A DNA stretch of 51,541 bases, from positions 1-51,541 of the forward strand of contig CANRDQ010000005.1 in assembly GCA_947629395.1 (NCBI GenBank). The letters are read 5' to 3'. Both the position numbers and the translations under genes were made by a program. Shown here piece after piece: positions 43,204-51,541 of this stretch (position 1 is its first letter; each line of letters starts with the position of its first letter). Below the pieces are notes generated by a model, which did not search any database, had not been told where the DNA came from, and was given only the letters and a program-made list of their open reading frames with translations. This DNA is from an uncultured Bacilli bacterium. Its GTDB lineage: Bacteria; Bacillota_I; Bacilli_A; RF39; UBA660.

Positions 43204-43553
43204 ATTTATTTGAAGAAATAGACTCTTATAAAAAAGAATTACCAAAAGTTAACAAGATTGCTAAAGAAGTAAAAAAACAAAATTTAAATGCTTATCAAAT
43301 AATGGCTGTAGTTATTATGATAATAGGATTCTTTGTAGGAATCATTTTGGGAAATTTATTTCCATCATGTGGTAGTACATCTACTCTATATGGTACAACT
43401 AGTTGTGTAAATACAGAATTTAATATTTCATTAACCTTATTCTTCTGGTTTATTTGTTTTGTATTTTGTATGTGGTTTTATGGTTTTGGACAAATGATAA
43501 CTTTACTTACGTCAATTGACCAAAAGTTAACACCAAAAACTAAGAAGAAATAA
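43200..43553 (+). CDS. Two-helix membrane protein of unknown function
   Basis: 117 residues from TTG 43200, with GAGGTG 8 nt upstream, overlapping the previous stop by 4 bp. An N-terminal charged helix (EEIDSYKKELPKVNKIAKEV, in parts) precedes two membrane segments (about 32-52, VVIMIIGFFVGIILGN, and 78-100, LTLFFWFICFVFCMWFYGF). Between them lies a short loop with two Cys (SCGSTST ... SCVN) that could form a disulfide outside the cell. No family recognised; most likely acts with the preceding protein. Confidence 0.6.
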   Translation: MNLFEEIDSYKKELPKVNKIAKEVKKQNLNAYQIMAVVIMIIGFFVGIILGNLFPSCGSTSTLYGTTSCVNTEFNISLTLFFWFICFVFCMWFYGFGQMITLLTSIDQKLTPKTKKK

Positions 43554-43658
43554 AAAATAGTAAAAAAAGTGTTAAACTTATTGCATTTTGTTAGTTTGCA
43601 TGATAAATTGAATATGTAAGCATCGTATGTGCTTAATAATTAAGGAGGTAAAAAAATA

Positions 43659-43934
43659 ATGAAAAAAGTTGAATTAGTAGAAGCAGTTGCAGAAAAAACA
43701 GGGCTTACAAAAGCTGATGCAACAAGAGCTACAGATGCTGTAATAGCAACTATTACTGAAGCTTTAGTAAATGGAGATAAAGTACCATTAGTAGGTTTCG
43801 GAACTTTCGCTGTATCTGAAAGAGCAGCACGTGAAGGACGTAATCCAAGAACTGGTGAAACTGTTACAATTCCTGCTAGAAAAGCTGTTTCATTTAAAGC
43901 AGGTTCTGCATTAAAAGACGCAGTTAATAACTAA
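43659..43934 (+). CDS. hup: Histone-like DNA-binding protein HU
   Basis: 91 residues, typical [17 protein letters not shown] at the start, then the beta-arm and core motif [22 protein letters not shown] (about 46-67, in parts), [19 protein letters not shown] at the end. HU bends and wraps DNA as a dimer and supports nucleoid structure, replication and recombination. AAGGAGG precedes the ATG. It is on its own between the membrane genes and cca, with a terminator. Its nearness to der and spoIVA matches the Bacillus gene order. It may also serve the recombinase of the nearby element, which is inference. Confidence 0.97.
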   Translation: MKKVELVEAVAEKTGLTKADATRATDAVIATITEALVNGDKVPLVGFGTFAVSERAAREGRNPRTGETVTIPARKAVSFKAGSALKDAVNN

Positions 43935-43946
43935 AAAATATTTGAA

Positions 43947-43980
43947 TAGGAAGTTAGTCTGATAACTTCCTTTTTTTTTA
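43947..43980 (+). terminator. Rho-independent terminator
   Basis: GGAAGTTA (43949-43956) pairs with TAACTTCC (43963-43970), followed by nine T. It ends the HU transcript. Confidence 0.9.
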
Positions 43981-44020
43981 ATTTCTTGGTAAAATATAAT
44001 TGTATAGGAGGGATGAAAAT

Positions 44021-45112
44021 ATGTTAGAACAAGCAATACGTGTTTTAAAAATGATCGAGGAACAAGGGTTTAAAGCCTATATAGTTGGAGGATTTGTTAG
44101 AGATTATCTTTTAGGTATAGACTCTAATGATGTTGATATAACTACTAATGCCACTCCTAAACAATTAAGAGAAATATTTAAAGATATTCTAATACTTAGT
44201 GATGATTATGGTTCTATTACTATTATGAAACAAAATGTTAGATTTGAAATTACAACATTTAGAAAAGAATTTAAATACGTCGATAATAGAAGACCAGAAA
44301 AAATAGAATATATTAATAGTTTAAAAGAAGATATTAATCGAAGAGACTTTACAATTAATACCATTTGTATGGATAGTAATAAAAAAATTATTGATTATTT
44401 AGATGGACAAAAAGATTTAGAGTCCAAAGTAATAAAAACAGTTGGAAATGCTAGTGAAAGATTTGAAGAAGACTGTCTTCGTATACTTAGAGCGGTACGT
44501 TTTGCTACTAATTTAAACTTTAAGTTAACAGATGATGTTGTTAATGCTATACTAGAAAAGAAAAATTTAATTAAGAATTTATCGTATCAAAGAAAGAAAG
44601 AAGAATTAGATAAAATCTTTACTAGTGATAGAGCTCTAGAAGGTATTAAATATCTCATTGATTTAGGACTTGATAAAGAGTTAGAGTTAGAAAACTTGAG
44701 TAAAGTAAAATGTACAGACTCTTTAATAGGTATATGGGCATTATTAGATGTTTTAGATATTTATCCTTTTTCTAATCATGAAAAAGAAATGATTCAAGAT
44801 GTTCAAGAAACCTTAAAATTAGATAATAAAGATCCTTATACATTATATAAATATGGATTATATATAAATAGTGTCGCAGGTGTTATTAAAGGAATTTCTA
44901 AAAAAGAAATTGCCGCTATTTATGTTAGTTTACCTATTACTAAAAGAAGAGATATTAACATAAGTAGTGAAGAAATTATGCAAGAGTTAAATAAAGAACC
45001 AGGACCTTATTTATCAGATATTTATTTAGCTATTGAAAAAGCTATTTTATATAAAAAATTAAGAAATGATAAAGAAGAAATCTTAAAGTTCTGTAAAGAA
45101 AAATTTAGTTAA
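44021..45112 (+). CDS. cca: CCA-adding tRNA nucleotidyltransferase
   Basis: 363 residues from ATG 44021, which follows AGGAGGG; the open frame from 44000 runs through that ribosome site. Class II nucleotidyltransferase head: AYIVGGFVRDYLLG (about 20-33), DVDITTNATP (about 38-47), then RRDFTINTICMD (about 106-117), CLRILRAVRFA (about 150-160), and a helical neck and body. It restores or builds the 3' CCA of tRNAs, essential in firmicutes where many tRNA genes lack CCA. It begins a run with dnaD and nth, which follow with small gaps. Confidence 0.93.
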   Translation: MLEQAIRVLKMIEEQGFKAYIVGGFVRDYLLGIDSNDVDITTNATPKQLREIFKDILILSDDYGSITIMKQNVRFEITTFRKEFKYVDNRRPEKIEYINSLKEDINRRDFTINTICMDSNKKIIDYLDGQKDLESKVIKTVGNASERFEEDCLRILRAVRFATNLNFKLTDDVVNAILEKKNLIKNLSYQRKKEELDKIFTSDRALEGIKYLIDLGLDKELELENLSKVKCTDSLIGIWALLDVLDIYPFSNHEKEMIQDVQETLKLDNKDPYTLYKYGLYINSVAGVIKGISKKEIAAIYVSLPITKRRDINISSEEIMQELNKEPGPYLSDIYLAIEKAILYKKLRNDKEEILKFCKEKFS

Positions 45113-45131
45113 TAGAAAAGGAGGGTTCACT

Positions 45132-45797
45132 ATGAAAAGTTCAAAAATGATACATATTTTAAAACAAGGTAATATAGTAATACCCCTTTATTTAATCCAA
45201 AATATCCAAAATTTAAAATTATCATTAGATGAATTCCTAGTGTTAATGTACTTATATAATATTGGAAATAAATTTACTTTTAATCCTACTAAAATCGCCG
45301 AAGACTTAAATATGTCTTTACCTGAAGTTATGAATTATATTTCTGTTTTAAGTGATAAAAAGTTCTTAACATTAGAAACCTTTAAAAATGATAAAAATAT
45401 CCTAGAAGAACAACTTAATTTAGAGAATTTCTATATGAAGCTTTCTCTTTTAATGAGTGAAGAAATAAACAAACCTGATGTTGATAGTAGTACTATCTTT
45501 GAAGTAGTAGAAAAAGAATTTGGAAGAACTCTTAGTCCTATGGAATATGAAATTATGAAAGCTTGGGTTGAAAATGGCTTTAGTGATGAAGTAATGAAAG
45601 AAGCTGTAAGAGAAGCTACTTATAATGGTGTATCAAACCTAAGATATATAGATAAGATTTTATATGAATGGGAAAAGAAAGGTATTAAGACTAAAGAAGA
45701 TATTGAAAAAAATAGACAACAACATAAAGAAAGAAAGGCTCAAGAAGAAACTATTGAAGTAGAGGATTTTGATTGGTTTGAAGAAGATGAAGAATAA
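45132..45797 (+). CDS. dnaD: DnaD-domain replication initiation protein
   Basis: 221 residues. N-terminal winged-helix part (about 20-90: LDEFLVLMYLY ... FTFNPTKIAEDLNMSLPEVMNYISVL, in parts) and a C-terminal DnaD domain (about 115-195) with YEIMKAWVENGFSDEVMKEAVREA (in parts) and the YIDKILYEWEKKG signature, then an acidic tail ending in DFDWFEEDEE. DnaD works with DnaA and DnaB to load the replicative helicase. AAGGAGG precedes the ATG. Its end overlaps the nth start by 11 bp; the dnaD-nth pair is conserved in Bacillus. Confidence 0.92.
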   Translation: MKSSKMIHILKQGNIVIPLYLIQNIQNLKLSLDEFLVLMYLYNIGNKFTFNPTKIAEDLNMSLPEVMNYISVLSDKKFLTLETFKNDKNILEEQLNLENFYMKLSLLMSEEINKPDVDSSTIFEVVEKEFGRTLSPMEYEIMKAWVENGFSDEVMKEAVREATYNGVSNLRYIDKILYEWEKKGIKTKEDIEKNRQQHKERKAQEETIEVEDFDWFEEDEE

Positions 45798-46422
45798 TGT
45801 TTTAGAAATAGAAAAATATTTAGATGAATTAATACCAGATCCAAAATGTGAATTAAACTATAATAAAGATTATGAATTGTTGATGGCTGTAGTTTTAAGT
45901 GCTCAATCAACAGATAAAAGAGTTAATTCAGTAACTCCTATTCTGTTTAAGAAATATCCTACTTTAAAAGATTTAAAACAAGCCGATATTAAAGATATAG
46001 AAAATATTATTAGACCAGTCGGTACTTATAAAAAGAAATCTTTGTTTTTAAAAAATATTGCCACTATTTTAGATGAAGAATATAATGGTGTATTTCCCAC
46101 TGATAGAGACATTTTAGAAAGTTTTCCAGGAGTAGGAAGAAAAACTGTTAATGTGGTTTTAAGTGAACTTTATGATGTTCCCGCTATTGCGGTAGATACT
46201 CATGTTGAAAGAGTTAGTAAAAGATTAAAACTAGCTTATAATAAAGATAGTGTCGAAGATGTTGAAAGAAAATTAATGAAGAAATTTGCTAAGAAAGACT
46301 GGGGAAAGCGACACAAACAATTAGTATTATTTGGAAGATATCATTGTAAGGCTGTAAAGCCAGAATGTGATACTTGTAAACTACAAGATTTATGTAGACA
46401 TTATCATGGGACTTTTAAATAA
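45787..46422 (+). CDS. nth: Endonuclease III
   Basis: 211 residues from ATG 45787; upstream in-frame codons lie in dnaD. DNA glycosylase/AP lyase removing oxidised pyrimidines. HhH motif with the catalytic Lys and Asp: SFPGVGRKTVNVV (about 107-119, Lys in GRKT) and AVDTHVERVSKR (about 131-142, Asp in VDTHV). The C-terminal 4Fe-4S motif C-x6-C-x2-C-x5-C is intact (CKAVKPEC, CDTC, LQDLC). Length is normal. Confidence 0.95.
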   Translation: MKNNVLEIEKYLDELIPDPKCELNYNKDYELLMAVVLSAQSTDKRVNSVTPILFKKYPTLKDLKQADIKDIENIIRPVGTYKKKSLFLKNIATILDEEYNGVFPTDRDILESFPGVGRKTVNVVLSELYDVPAIAVDTHVERVSKRLKLAYNKDSVEDVERKLMKKFAKKDWGKRHKQLVLFGRYHCKAVKPECDTCKLQDLCRHYHGTFK

Positions 46423-46435
46423 GTCTTTTTTTATT
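46410..46435 (+). terminator. Weak terminator after nth
   Basis: GACTT (46410-46414) and AAGTC (46421-46425) form a short stem with a strong T-run. It overlaps the nth end. Confidence 0.5.
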
Positions 46436-46462
46436 GACTCTTCAGTCGACTGTAATGATATT
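46434..46462 (+). promoter_or_regulatory. Probable sigma-A promoter of the ABC exporter
   Basis: TTGACT (46434-46439), 17-bp spacer holding the palindrome CAGTCGACTG, then GATATT (46457-46462). The palindrome between -35 and -10 could be an operator. Confidence 0.5.
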
Positions 46463-46517
46463 ATCTACGGTGAAGGAGGTTTATATTTAATTATTATTTG
46501 TAGTAAGGAGTGGTAGT

Positions 46518-48242
46518 ATGGAAGAATTATTTAAAAATTTAAAATTTACATGGCAATACAGTAAAGGTCAAAAATATAAATTAATGGTCTTTATCTTTTC
46601 TAATATTTTAGATGTAATTATTAGTGTGGTTGTACCTATCTTAAGCGCTAAAGCTATAGTTAGTTTAACTGATAATTTATTTAAACAATTAATACTTATT
46701 AGTATAGTATTGTTTTTAGTAGAATGCTCAAGAAATGTAGTACATTATATAGAATCATATTGTGTTCAATTTATTTATAGAGAAACTTTTGTTAAAATAC
46801 AAACTGATTTAGGACGAAAAATTTTACAATTAGAAAACAAAGTAGTTGATACCAACAATTCTGGTGTTTTTATTCATCGATTAACTAATGATACTAGTAG
46901 AATCTCTGATATTTTTGGATTATTAAGTTTTTATCTAAGAGATATTTTAACTAATTTAGGTATCTTCATTGCGGTATTTATTGTTAATAAGATAGCCTTT
47001 ATTTATTTTAGTTTTGTCGTTTTAATTTTATTTATTTTAGAAAGATTCAGAGTTAATAATTATAATGAAAATGATAAAAAATTCCGTAAGAAAAGTGAAA
47101 AAGTTTCTGGCTTTGTAGGTGAATTAGTTAGAGGTTTACGTGATATAAAAATGTTAAATGCCGAAGATAGCTTTATTAAAGAATTGAATAAAAAGGTAGT
47201 AGATTTAAATCAAGAAAGATATAATATGTCTGATCTTAATCGTAAGTTTATGTTTGTAAGAGGTACCATTAATGATATAAGTGATTTAGTTCTAATATTT
47301 TTATTGATTTACTTAATTACCAATGGTTATATTGAAGTCGCAACAGCAATAGTTATTCATAATTACGCAGCTAGATTCTCTAATTTTGCTACTTCTGTTG
47401 GTACATTACTTGAAGGAGTTAAAGATTATAATTTATCCTCATCTAGAATATATGCCATAATGCACGGTGAAGAATTTAAAAAAGAAAAGTTTGGAAATAA
47501 ACATCTAGCTAAAGTAGAAGGTAATTTTGAATTTAAAAACGTAACTTTCTCTTATGGAGAAAAAGATGTTTTAAAGAATCTTAACTTTAAGATAAAAGCT
47601 AATGAAACAGTAGCCTTTGTTGGTAAGAGTGGCGCAGGTAAGACTACAATTTTTAATTTATTATGTAAGATGTATGATAGTAAAAAAGGGGAAATTTTAA
47701 TTGATGGAGTTAATATTCAAAAATTAGATAAAGATACCATTCGTGGTAATATCACGATTATTAATCAAAATCCCTATATCTTTAATTTAAGTGTTCGTGA
47801 TAATTTTAGATTGGTAAAAGAAGATATGACCGAACAAGAAATGATAGAAGCTTGTAAACTAGCTTGTCTTGATGACTTTATAAAAACTTTACCTGATGGT
47901 TATGACACTATTATAGGAGAAGGTGGAGTAAACTTATCAGGAGGACAAAAACAAAGAGTGGCCATTGCGAGAGCTTTACTTCAAAAGACAGAAATTATTT
48001 TATTTGATGAAGCCACTAGTGCTTTAGATAATGAAACTCAAGAAAAAATACAAGAGGCCATTGATAATATTAAAAGAGAGTATACTATTTTAATAATAGC
48101 TCATAGATTATCAACAATTATTAATGCCGATAGAATTATGTACTTAGAACAAGGACACATTATAGCCGAAGGAACACATCAAGAATTATTAAAAAAATGT
48201 CCTGAATATAAAAAACTATATGAATCAGAATTAAATAAATAA
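46518..48242 (+). CDS. ABC transporter, fused permease and ATPase
   Basis: 574 residues, a half-exporter that would work as a homodimer or with a partner. Six membrane helices in the first ~310 residues (type-1 ABC exporter fold), then the nucleotide-binding domain: Walker A GKSGAGKTT (about 373-381), Q-loop INQNPYIF (about 415), signature NLSGGQKQR (about 475-483), Walker B IILFDEATSALD (about 495-506), His switch IAHRLS (about 528-533). All key residues are present. Substrate is unknown; export of a peptide, lipid or drug. It stands alone with its own promoter carrying a palindrome. AAGGAGTGG precedes the ATG. Confidence 0.93.
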   Translation: MEELFKNLKFTWQYSKGQKYKLMVFIFSNILDVIISVVVPILSAKAIVSLTDNLFKQLILISIVLFLVECSRNVVHYIESYCVQFIYRETFVKIQTDLGRKILQLENKVVDTNNSGVFIHRLTNDTSRISDIFGLLSFYLRDILTNLGIFIAVFIVNKIAFIYFSFVVLILFILERFRVNNYNENDKKFRKKSEKVSGFVGELVRGLRDIKMLNAEDSFIKELNKKVVDLNQERYNMSDLNRKFMFVRGTINDISDLVLIFLLIYLITNGYIEVATAIVIHNYAARFSNFATSVGTLLEGVKDYNLSSSRIYAIMHGEEFKKEKFGNKHLAKVEGNFEFKNVTFSYGEKDVLKNLNFKIKANETVAFVGKSGAGKTTIFNLLCKMYDSKKGEILIDGVNIQKLDKDTIRGNITIINQNPYIFNLSVRDNFRLVKEDMTEQEMIEACKLACLDDFIKTLPDGYDTIIGEGGVNLSGGQKQRVAIARALLQKTEIILFDEATSALDNETQEKIQEAIDNIKREYTILIIAHRLSTIINADRIMYLEQGHIIAEGTHQELLKKCPEYKKLYESELNK

Positions 48243-48359
48243 TAGTATAAATTATATTAAATTAAAGAAATAAAAATGTTTAACTAATAATTTCTTTGTT
48301 TTTTAGTAGTAGTTTGTTACAATAAATTAAAAATATATTTTAGAAATGAAGTGAAATAT

Positions 48360-48893
48360 ATGAAATTAGTTTTACCAAATAAGAAATACCAACAAAGTTT
48401 TGAAGAGCTTATTAACTCCGCTAAAAAACATGGTGATTACAACGAATTAGGAAATTCTTTAATTAGAGATAATGAAACATTTGATGAAATGTTAGAAAGA
48501 TTAAATAATCGCCGAAAAGGGAAAAATATTTCTAAAAGAGACGTACCCGCTACTGTTTATTGGATTATAGTTAATAATGATGTAGTAGGAACCATTGATT
48601 TAAGACATAAACTAAATCAAGATTATTTTGAACGATTAGGTCATGTTGCCTATTACATAAAACCAGAAGAAAGAAAAAAAGGATATGCCACCAAAGCTTT
48701 AGAAAATGCGATTAAAAAGTATCGTGATAAACACATACCAAAAATATTAATAACTTGTTTTAAAGATAATGTAGCATCTTCAAAAGTTATAATAAAAAAT
48801 GGTGGATTGTTAGAAAAAAATATTATTGATAATATCACTAAAAAAGAAATATCACGATATATAATAACTATTAGAGATAATGAAAATTCATAA
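48360..48893 (+). CDS. GNAT-family N-acetyltransferase
   Basis: 177 residues from ATG 48360 (the GTG at 48351 is part of the upstream AAGTGA). Starts MKLVLPNKKYQQSFEELI, a common N-terminus of predicted acetyltransferases of the COG3981 type. The acetyl-CoA site follows VGTIDLRHKLN ... HVAYYIKPEERKKGYATKALENAI (in parts, about 92-125; the R/K-K-G-Y-A loop). The last 25 residues are Ile-rich strands. The acceptor is unknown; small molecules or protein termini. AT-rich short intergenic regions flank it, and it is probably transcribed alone. Confidence 0.85.
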   Translation: MKLVLPNKKYQQSFEELINSAKKHGDYNELGNSLIRDNETFDEMLERLNNRRKGKNISKRDVPATVYWIIVNNDVVGTIDLRHKLNQDYFERLGHVAYYIKPEERKKGYATKALENAIKKYRDKHIPKILITCFKDNVASSKVIIKNGGLLEKNIIDNITKKEISRYIITIRDNENS

Positions 48894-48937
48894 AAAAATA
48901 AAAAAAATAAAATTAACATAAAATCTATATTAAATAA

Positions 48938-48977
48938 TAAGATATTTTATAAAGACACTATAAAGTATCTTTTTTTG
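48938..48977 (+). terminator. Rho-independent terminator
   Basis: AAGATA-TTTATA (48939-48951) pairs with TATAAA-TATCTT (48959-48971), then a T-run. It ends the GNAT transcript. Confidence 0.65.
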
Positions 48978-48981
48978 TGGG

Positions 48982-49009
48982 TTGAAAATATTTCTTGGGG
49001 TGTTATAAT
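48982..49009 (+). promoter_or_regulatory. Sigma-A promoter that sets the acyltransferase start
   Basis: TTGAAA (48982-48987), 16-bp spacer, TATAAT (49004-49009), with TGT before it. The ATG at 49008 lies in this -10, so the real start must be downstream at 49026, which has AAAGGTG. Confidence 0.7.
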
Positions 49010-49025
49010 GAAAAAAGGTGATTCG

Positions 49026-49994
49026 ATGGGAAGAATTTTTTATTTTGATAATATAAAAGGATTTCTAATACTATGTATAGTTTTAATTCATACAGTAACT
49101 ACTTATGTAGATTTTGATAGCTTTAACTGTGATTGGTTAAAACTACTTTATTTTTTCGCTGTACCTCTTTTTATCTTTTTAACTGGAAAATTTGCCAAAA
49201 AAAGTAAAAAAGAACCTCTAAAAAGAGCTTTAAAAATGTTTATAATTTTTGTGATTGCGCAAACTTTAATTACTACATATTATAAATATGGTTTAAAAAT
49301 AATTGATAAAGATACCAGTGTTTTTATTCCTAGATTTACTCTTTGGTATTTAGAGTCAGTAGGATGGTTATACTTGACGGAATATATCATTAGAAAGTTT
49401 GATTTTAAAAAAGTATTTATCGTTAGTATGTTAATAGCGATTTTATCAGGTTTCTTAACTGATTTTAGTAAATACTTTTCCATAATGAGAACTGCTACAT
49501 CATTACCATTCTTTGTTTTAGGTTATTATTCTGAAGAAATGAAATTTATAGAATTATCTAAAAAATATAAATATGTACTTTTTGCTTTAGTAATAGGAAT
49601 TACTATCTGGTTTATATTTAATCAAGGATTCTTTCTATTTAAAGATGTTTATTTAAAATATAATTATTATAAATATGATACAACTTTAGAATGTTTTATT
49701 AGAAGAAGTTTAATTTATTTAATATCTTTTGTATTCTGTGGTTTTATTTTAACTGTTACTTCTAAAGAAAAAAATTTATTTTCACATTTAGGAAATAAAA
49801 CTTTGGTAATATATTTAGTACATGGTGTTTTATTAAAGACTATACTTTATTTTGATTTATGTTTAGATAATAGAGTATTAGGTATCGTCGTTACTTATAT
49901 AACAGTACTTGTTTTTGGTACTGCCCTTGGAAGTGTAACCAATAGAATCAAAAGAAAACTTACAAGTAAAAAGAAAGCATACGGAACCTCATAA
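49026..49994 (+). CDS. Acyltransferase-3-like membrane protein
   Basis: 322 residues from ATG 49026. N-terminus FYFDNIKGFLILCIVLIHT carries the family's conserved F/Y-x-D-N-x-K-G and helix with the catalytic-type His (about residue 20). About ten membrane helices follow, including LPFFVLGYYSEEM and, near the end, LVIYLVHGVLLKTI with a conserved His. Acyltransferase-3 enzymes O-acetylate or otherwise acylate extracellular polysaccharides, peptidoglycan or lipids. A basic tail (KRKLTSKKKAYGT, in parts) ends it. It may modify surface glycans made by the GT-C cluster, but there is no linkage. Confidence 0.8.
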   Translation: MGRIFYFDNIKGFLILCIVLIHTVTTYVDFDSFNCDWLKLLYFFAVPLFIFLTGKFAKKSKKEPLKRALKMFIIFVIAQTLITTYYKYGLKIIDKDTSVFIPRFTLWYLESVGWLYLTEYIIRKFDFKKVFIVSMLIAILSGFLTDFSKYFSIMRTATSLPFFVLGYYSEEMKFIELSKKYKYVLFALVIGITIWFIFNQGFFLFKDVYLKYNYYKYDTTLECFIRRSLIYLISFVFCGFILTVTSKEKNLFSHLGNKTLVIYLVHGVLLKTILYFDLCLDNRVLGIVVTYITVLVFGTALGSVTNRIKRKLTSKKKAYGTS

Positions 49995-50018
49995 ATTTAG
50001 TTTATATTTAAGAGAGAT

Positions 50019-50045
50019 AACAAAACGAAAAGTTTTGTTTTTTTT
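50019..50045 (+). terminator. Rho-independent terminator
   Basis: AACAAAAC (50019-50026) pairs with GTTTTGTT (50032-50039) around a GAAA-type loop, then a T-run. It ends the acyltransferase gene. Confidence 0.85.
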
Positions 50046-50131
50046 ATAAAAAACATGGTTATTATACTAGTCTTTATTTTCATTTTATGATATATTTATT
50101 ATGAGTAAAATACATAATAGGAGAGGGTTTT

Positions 50132-51541
50132 ATGATTTTATATATCGCAGATAATGATAGTATTCAAAAATATCATCTTTCAGATAATACAGATGAGAAT
50201 TTTTTGTTTAAATATATTCCACGTACAAAAGAGGGACAATTCTTTTTTAATGTGTTTTTCCAAAATAATAAGTGGTATCTTAGAAATGATTCTAATTTCA
50301 GAGCTGTAACTAGTGATAACGCTGAAATTAGTGTTTTAGAGAATGATATATCTTATAAATTAAATATAGCTGGATGCACAAGTAACCCAATTCTATATTG
50401 TGGAGATACTATTAATAAAAATATATGGCCTTTATATTTGATTGATACGACCTCTATTATGATTGGTAAAACTGATGAATGTCAGATTTATGGACCACAA
50501 GCTTTTGATTTTTCAGGTTCTGTTAAAATCATTAAAGAGGGAACTAGATGGTATTTAAATATTAGTGATGATCCTAATTGTCGTGTTTACTTAAATAATA
50601 AAAGAGTATCTAGAGCTATTCTAAAAAGAGGAGATGTTATCTTTGTAAATGGAGTAAGAGTAGCTTGGATGCAAGAATTTATTAAAGTAATGGATTCCAG
50701 TAAAATTAAAGTTAGAAGATTAAAAGCCTTAAAACCTCCAGTTGTCGATAATAATGTAAAATTAGATGATGAAGGATATATACCTTTATATCAACCTAAT
50801 GAATATTTTTATCATAAACCTAATTTAAAAAATATAGTATCAGCGCAATCTATAACTATTGATCCACCACCAAGAAAAGAAATGCGAGAAGAAATGCCAA
50901 TGTGGATAATGTTAGGATCAAGAATAACGATGGTTGTCTTTGCCTTAGTAATGTGTTTATCAGCTTATAATACTTATTTAAATACTCAAGATTTTGGGGC
51001 AACATTACCATCTCTATTAACCGCTGTGGCAATGGTTATAGGTTGTTTCATTTTCCCAATTATACTTTCACGTTATCAAAAGAAACAAGCTAAAAAACGT
51101 GAAAAATTAAGAGAAGATAAATATTGTGCTTATCTTTCTAGTAAAGTAGATGAAATCCAACTTGCTCAACAAAAAGAAAAAGAAGCTTTATTTGATAATA
51201 ATCCAACCTTAAAAAGGTGTTATGAAATAGTAACTCAAGATAGAGATAAACTTTGGAACAAAGTTATTACTGATAAAGATTTTCTTACTGTAAGAGTAGG
51301 AACAGGAGCTTTACCTACTAAAGTTGCAATTGATGCACCAAGAGAACATTTTGAATTATATGATGATAATTTATTAAAAACTCTACATGAGGCTGTTAAT
51401 AATGCTAAAATCTTATATAATGTTCCTATTACTGCATCACTTGCTGAAAACAATATTGGCTGTATTTTAAGTTTTTCATTATTATATTTATCTATTTTTA
51501 TAATGAATAATGTTAGAAATATAAAAAAATTTTTAATAACA
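50132..51541 (+). CDS. essC: Type VII secretion ATPase EssC, N-terminal part (3' end outside window)
   Basis: 470 residues in frame to the right edge, from ATG 50132 with GGAGAGGG upstream. Two FHA-like domains (about 1-90 and 95-190; the second with SIMIGKTDECQIYG and NGVRVAWMQEF), a linker, PPPRKE before two membrane helices (about 264-284 and 290-312, VVFALVMCLSAYNTY, AVAMVIGCFIFPIILS), then a cytoplasmic helix DKYCAYLSSKVDEIQ and the FLTVRVGTG strand that in EssC leads to the FtsK-like ATPase domains. This order (FHA-FHA-TM-TM-FtsK) is that of EssC/YukB, the motor of the type VIIb secretion system exporting WXG100 and LXG proteins. The last ~25 residues before the edge fit the family only loosely. 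Other T7SS genes should lie just outside. Confidence 0.85.
   Translation, partial: MILYIADNDSIQKYHLSDNTDENFLFKYIPRTKEGQFFFNVFFQNNKWYLRNDSNFRAVTSDNAEISVLENDISYKLNIAGCTSNPILYCGDTINKNIWPLYLIDTTSIMIGKTDECQIYGPQAFDFSGSVKIIKEGTRWYLNISDDPNCRVYLNNKRVSRAILKRGDVIFVNGVRVAWMQEFIKVMDSSKIKVRRLKALKPPVVDNNVKLDDEGYIPLYQPNEYFYHKPNLKNIVSAQSITIDPPPRKEMREEMPMWIMLGSRITMVVFALVMCLSAYNTYLNTQDFGATLPSLLTAVAMVIGCFIFPIILSRYQKKQAKKREKLREDKYCAYLSSKVDEIQLAQQKEKEALFDNNPTLKRCYEIVTQDRDKLWNKVITDKDFLTVRVGTGALPTKVAIDAPREHFELYDDNLLKTLHEAVNNAKILYNVPITASLAENNIGCILSFSLLYLSIFIMNNVRNIKKFLIT

Overview
This window looks like a chromosomal segment of a low-GC, spore-forming member of the Bacilli/Firmicutes. I judge it most like an uncultured host-associated lineage near the Erysipelotrichales/RF39-type groups, but that placement is inference from AT-rich codons and gene content, not from a marker tree. 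Housekeeping genes are of Bacillus type: tyrS with a T-box, rpsD, ezrA, ytxH, thiI, nadK, ackA, engB, der, HU, cca, dnaD-nth. Four genes point to endospore formation: a Cse60-like protein, an alpha/beta-type SASP, SpoVIF and SpoIVA. TGG serves as Trp and TGA as a stop (43201-43203), so the ordinary bacterial code fits.

Layout. 1-6400: the tail of an unknown protein, cse60, and three FemAB-type cell-wall aminoacyltransferases around a zinc-ribbon membrane protein. 6450-9590: trmB, then a lipoprotein / acidic protein / DUF948 / YtxH envelope operon. 9650-13550: T-box-tyrS, an extracytoplasmic repeat protein, a histidine phosphatase, and rpsD on the opposite strand. 13850-21750: ezrA, a small membrane protein, three tandem GT-C-like membrane proteins, thiI and a SASP gene. 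21870-26610: nadK, a CYTH protein, ackA, an NrnA-like DHH phosphoesterase, engB and a hypothetical gene. 26608-37703: spoIVA in two pieces, separated by a 9.62 kb element. 37965-43550: a tandem metallophosphoesterase, spoVIF, a small gene, der and three small membrane proteins. 43659-51541: HU, cca, dnaD, nth, an ABC exporter, a GNAT enzyme, an acyltransferase, and the start of a type VII secretion ATPase (EssC) running off the window.

The main discovery candidate is the split spoIVA. The first 121 codons (37703 to 37341, minus strand) and the last 370 codons (27720 to 26608, minus strand) join in frame at a shared TGG codon. The result is a 491-residue SpoIVA, essentially the length of B. 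subtilis SpoIVA (492). The intervening 9,620 bp carry a giant M26-type zinc metalloprotease, a 35-codon ORF and a large serine recombinase, all on the plus strand. Joining the two element ends gives a 48-bp site with perfect 12-bp inverted arms centred on a TG dinucleotide, as expected for a serine-integrase attP. spoIVA has a good sigma-E-like promoter, and a weaker one with the same spacing precedes the small ORF and recombinase. The arrangement parallels the skin elements in sigK and other sporulation-gene intervening elements: excision in the mother cell would restore spoIVA. I know of no described case in spoIVA, but I could not search.

The protease cargo is itself unusual. It has a signal peptide, a cohesin-like domain, a two-helix membrane hairpin, dockerin-like calcium loops, repeated beta domains, a GLUG-type region and an M26 catalytic site with all three zinc ligands. 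A vegetative-type promoter lies just inside the element, so the same DNA may supply a surface protease to growing cells and act as a sporulation switch.
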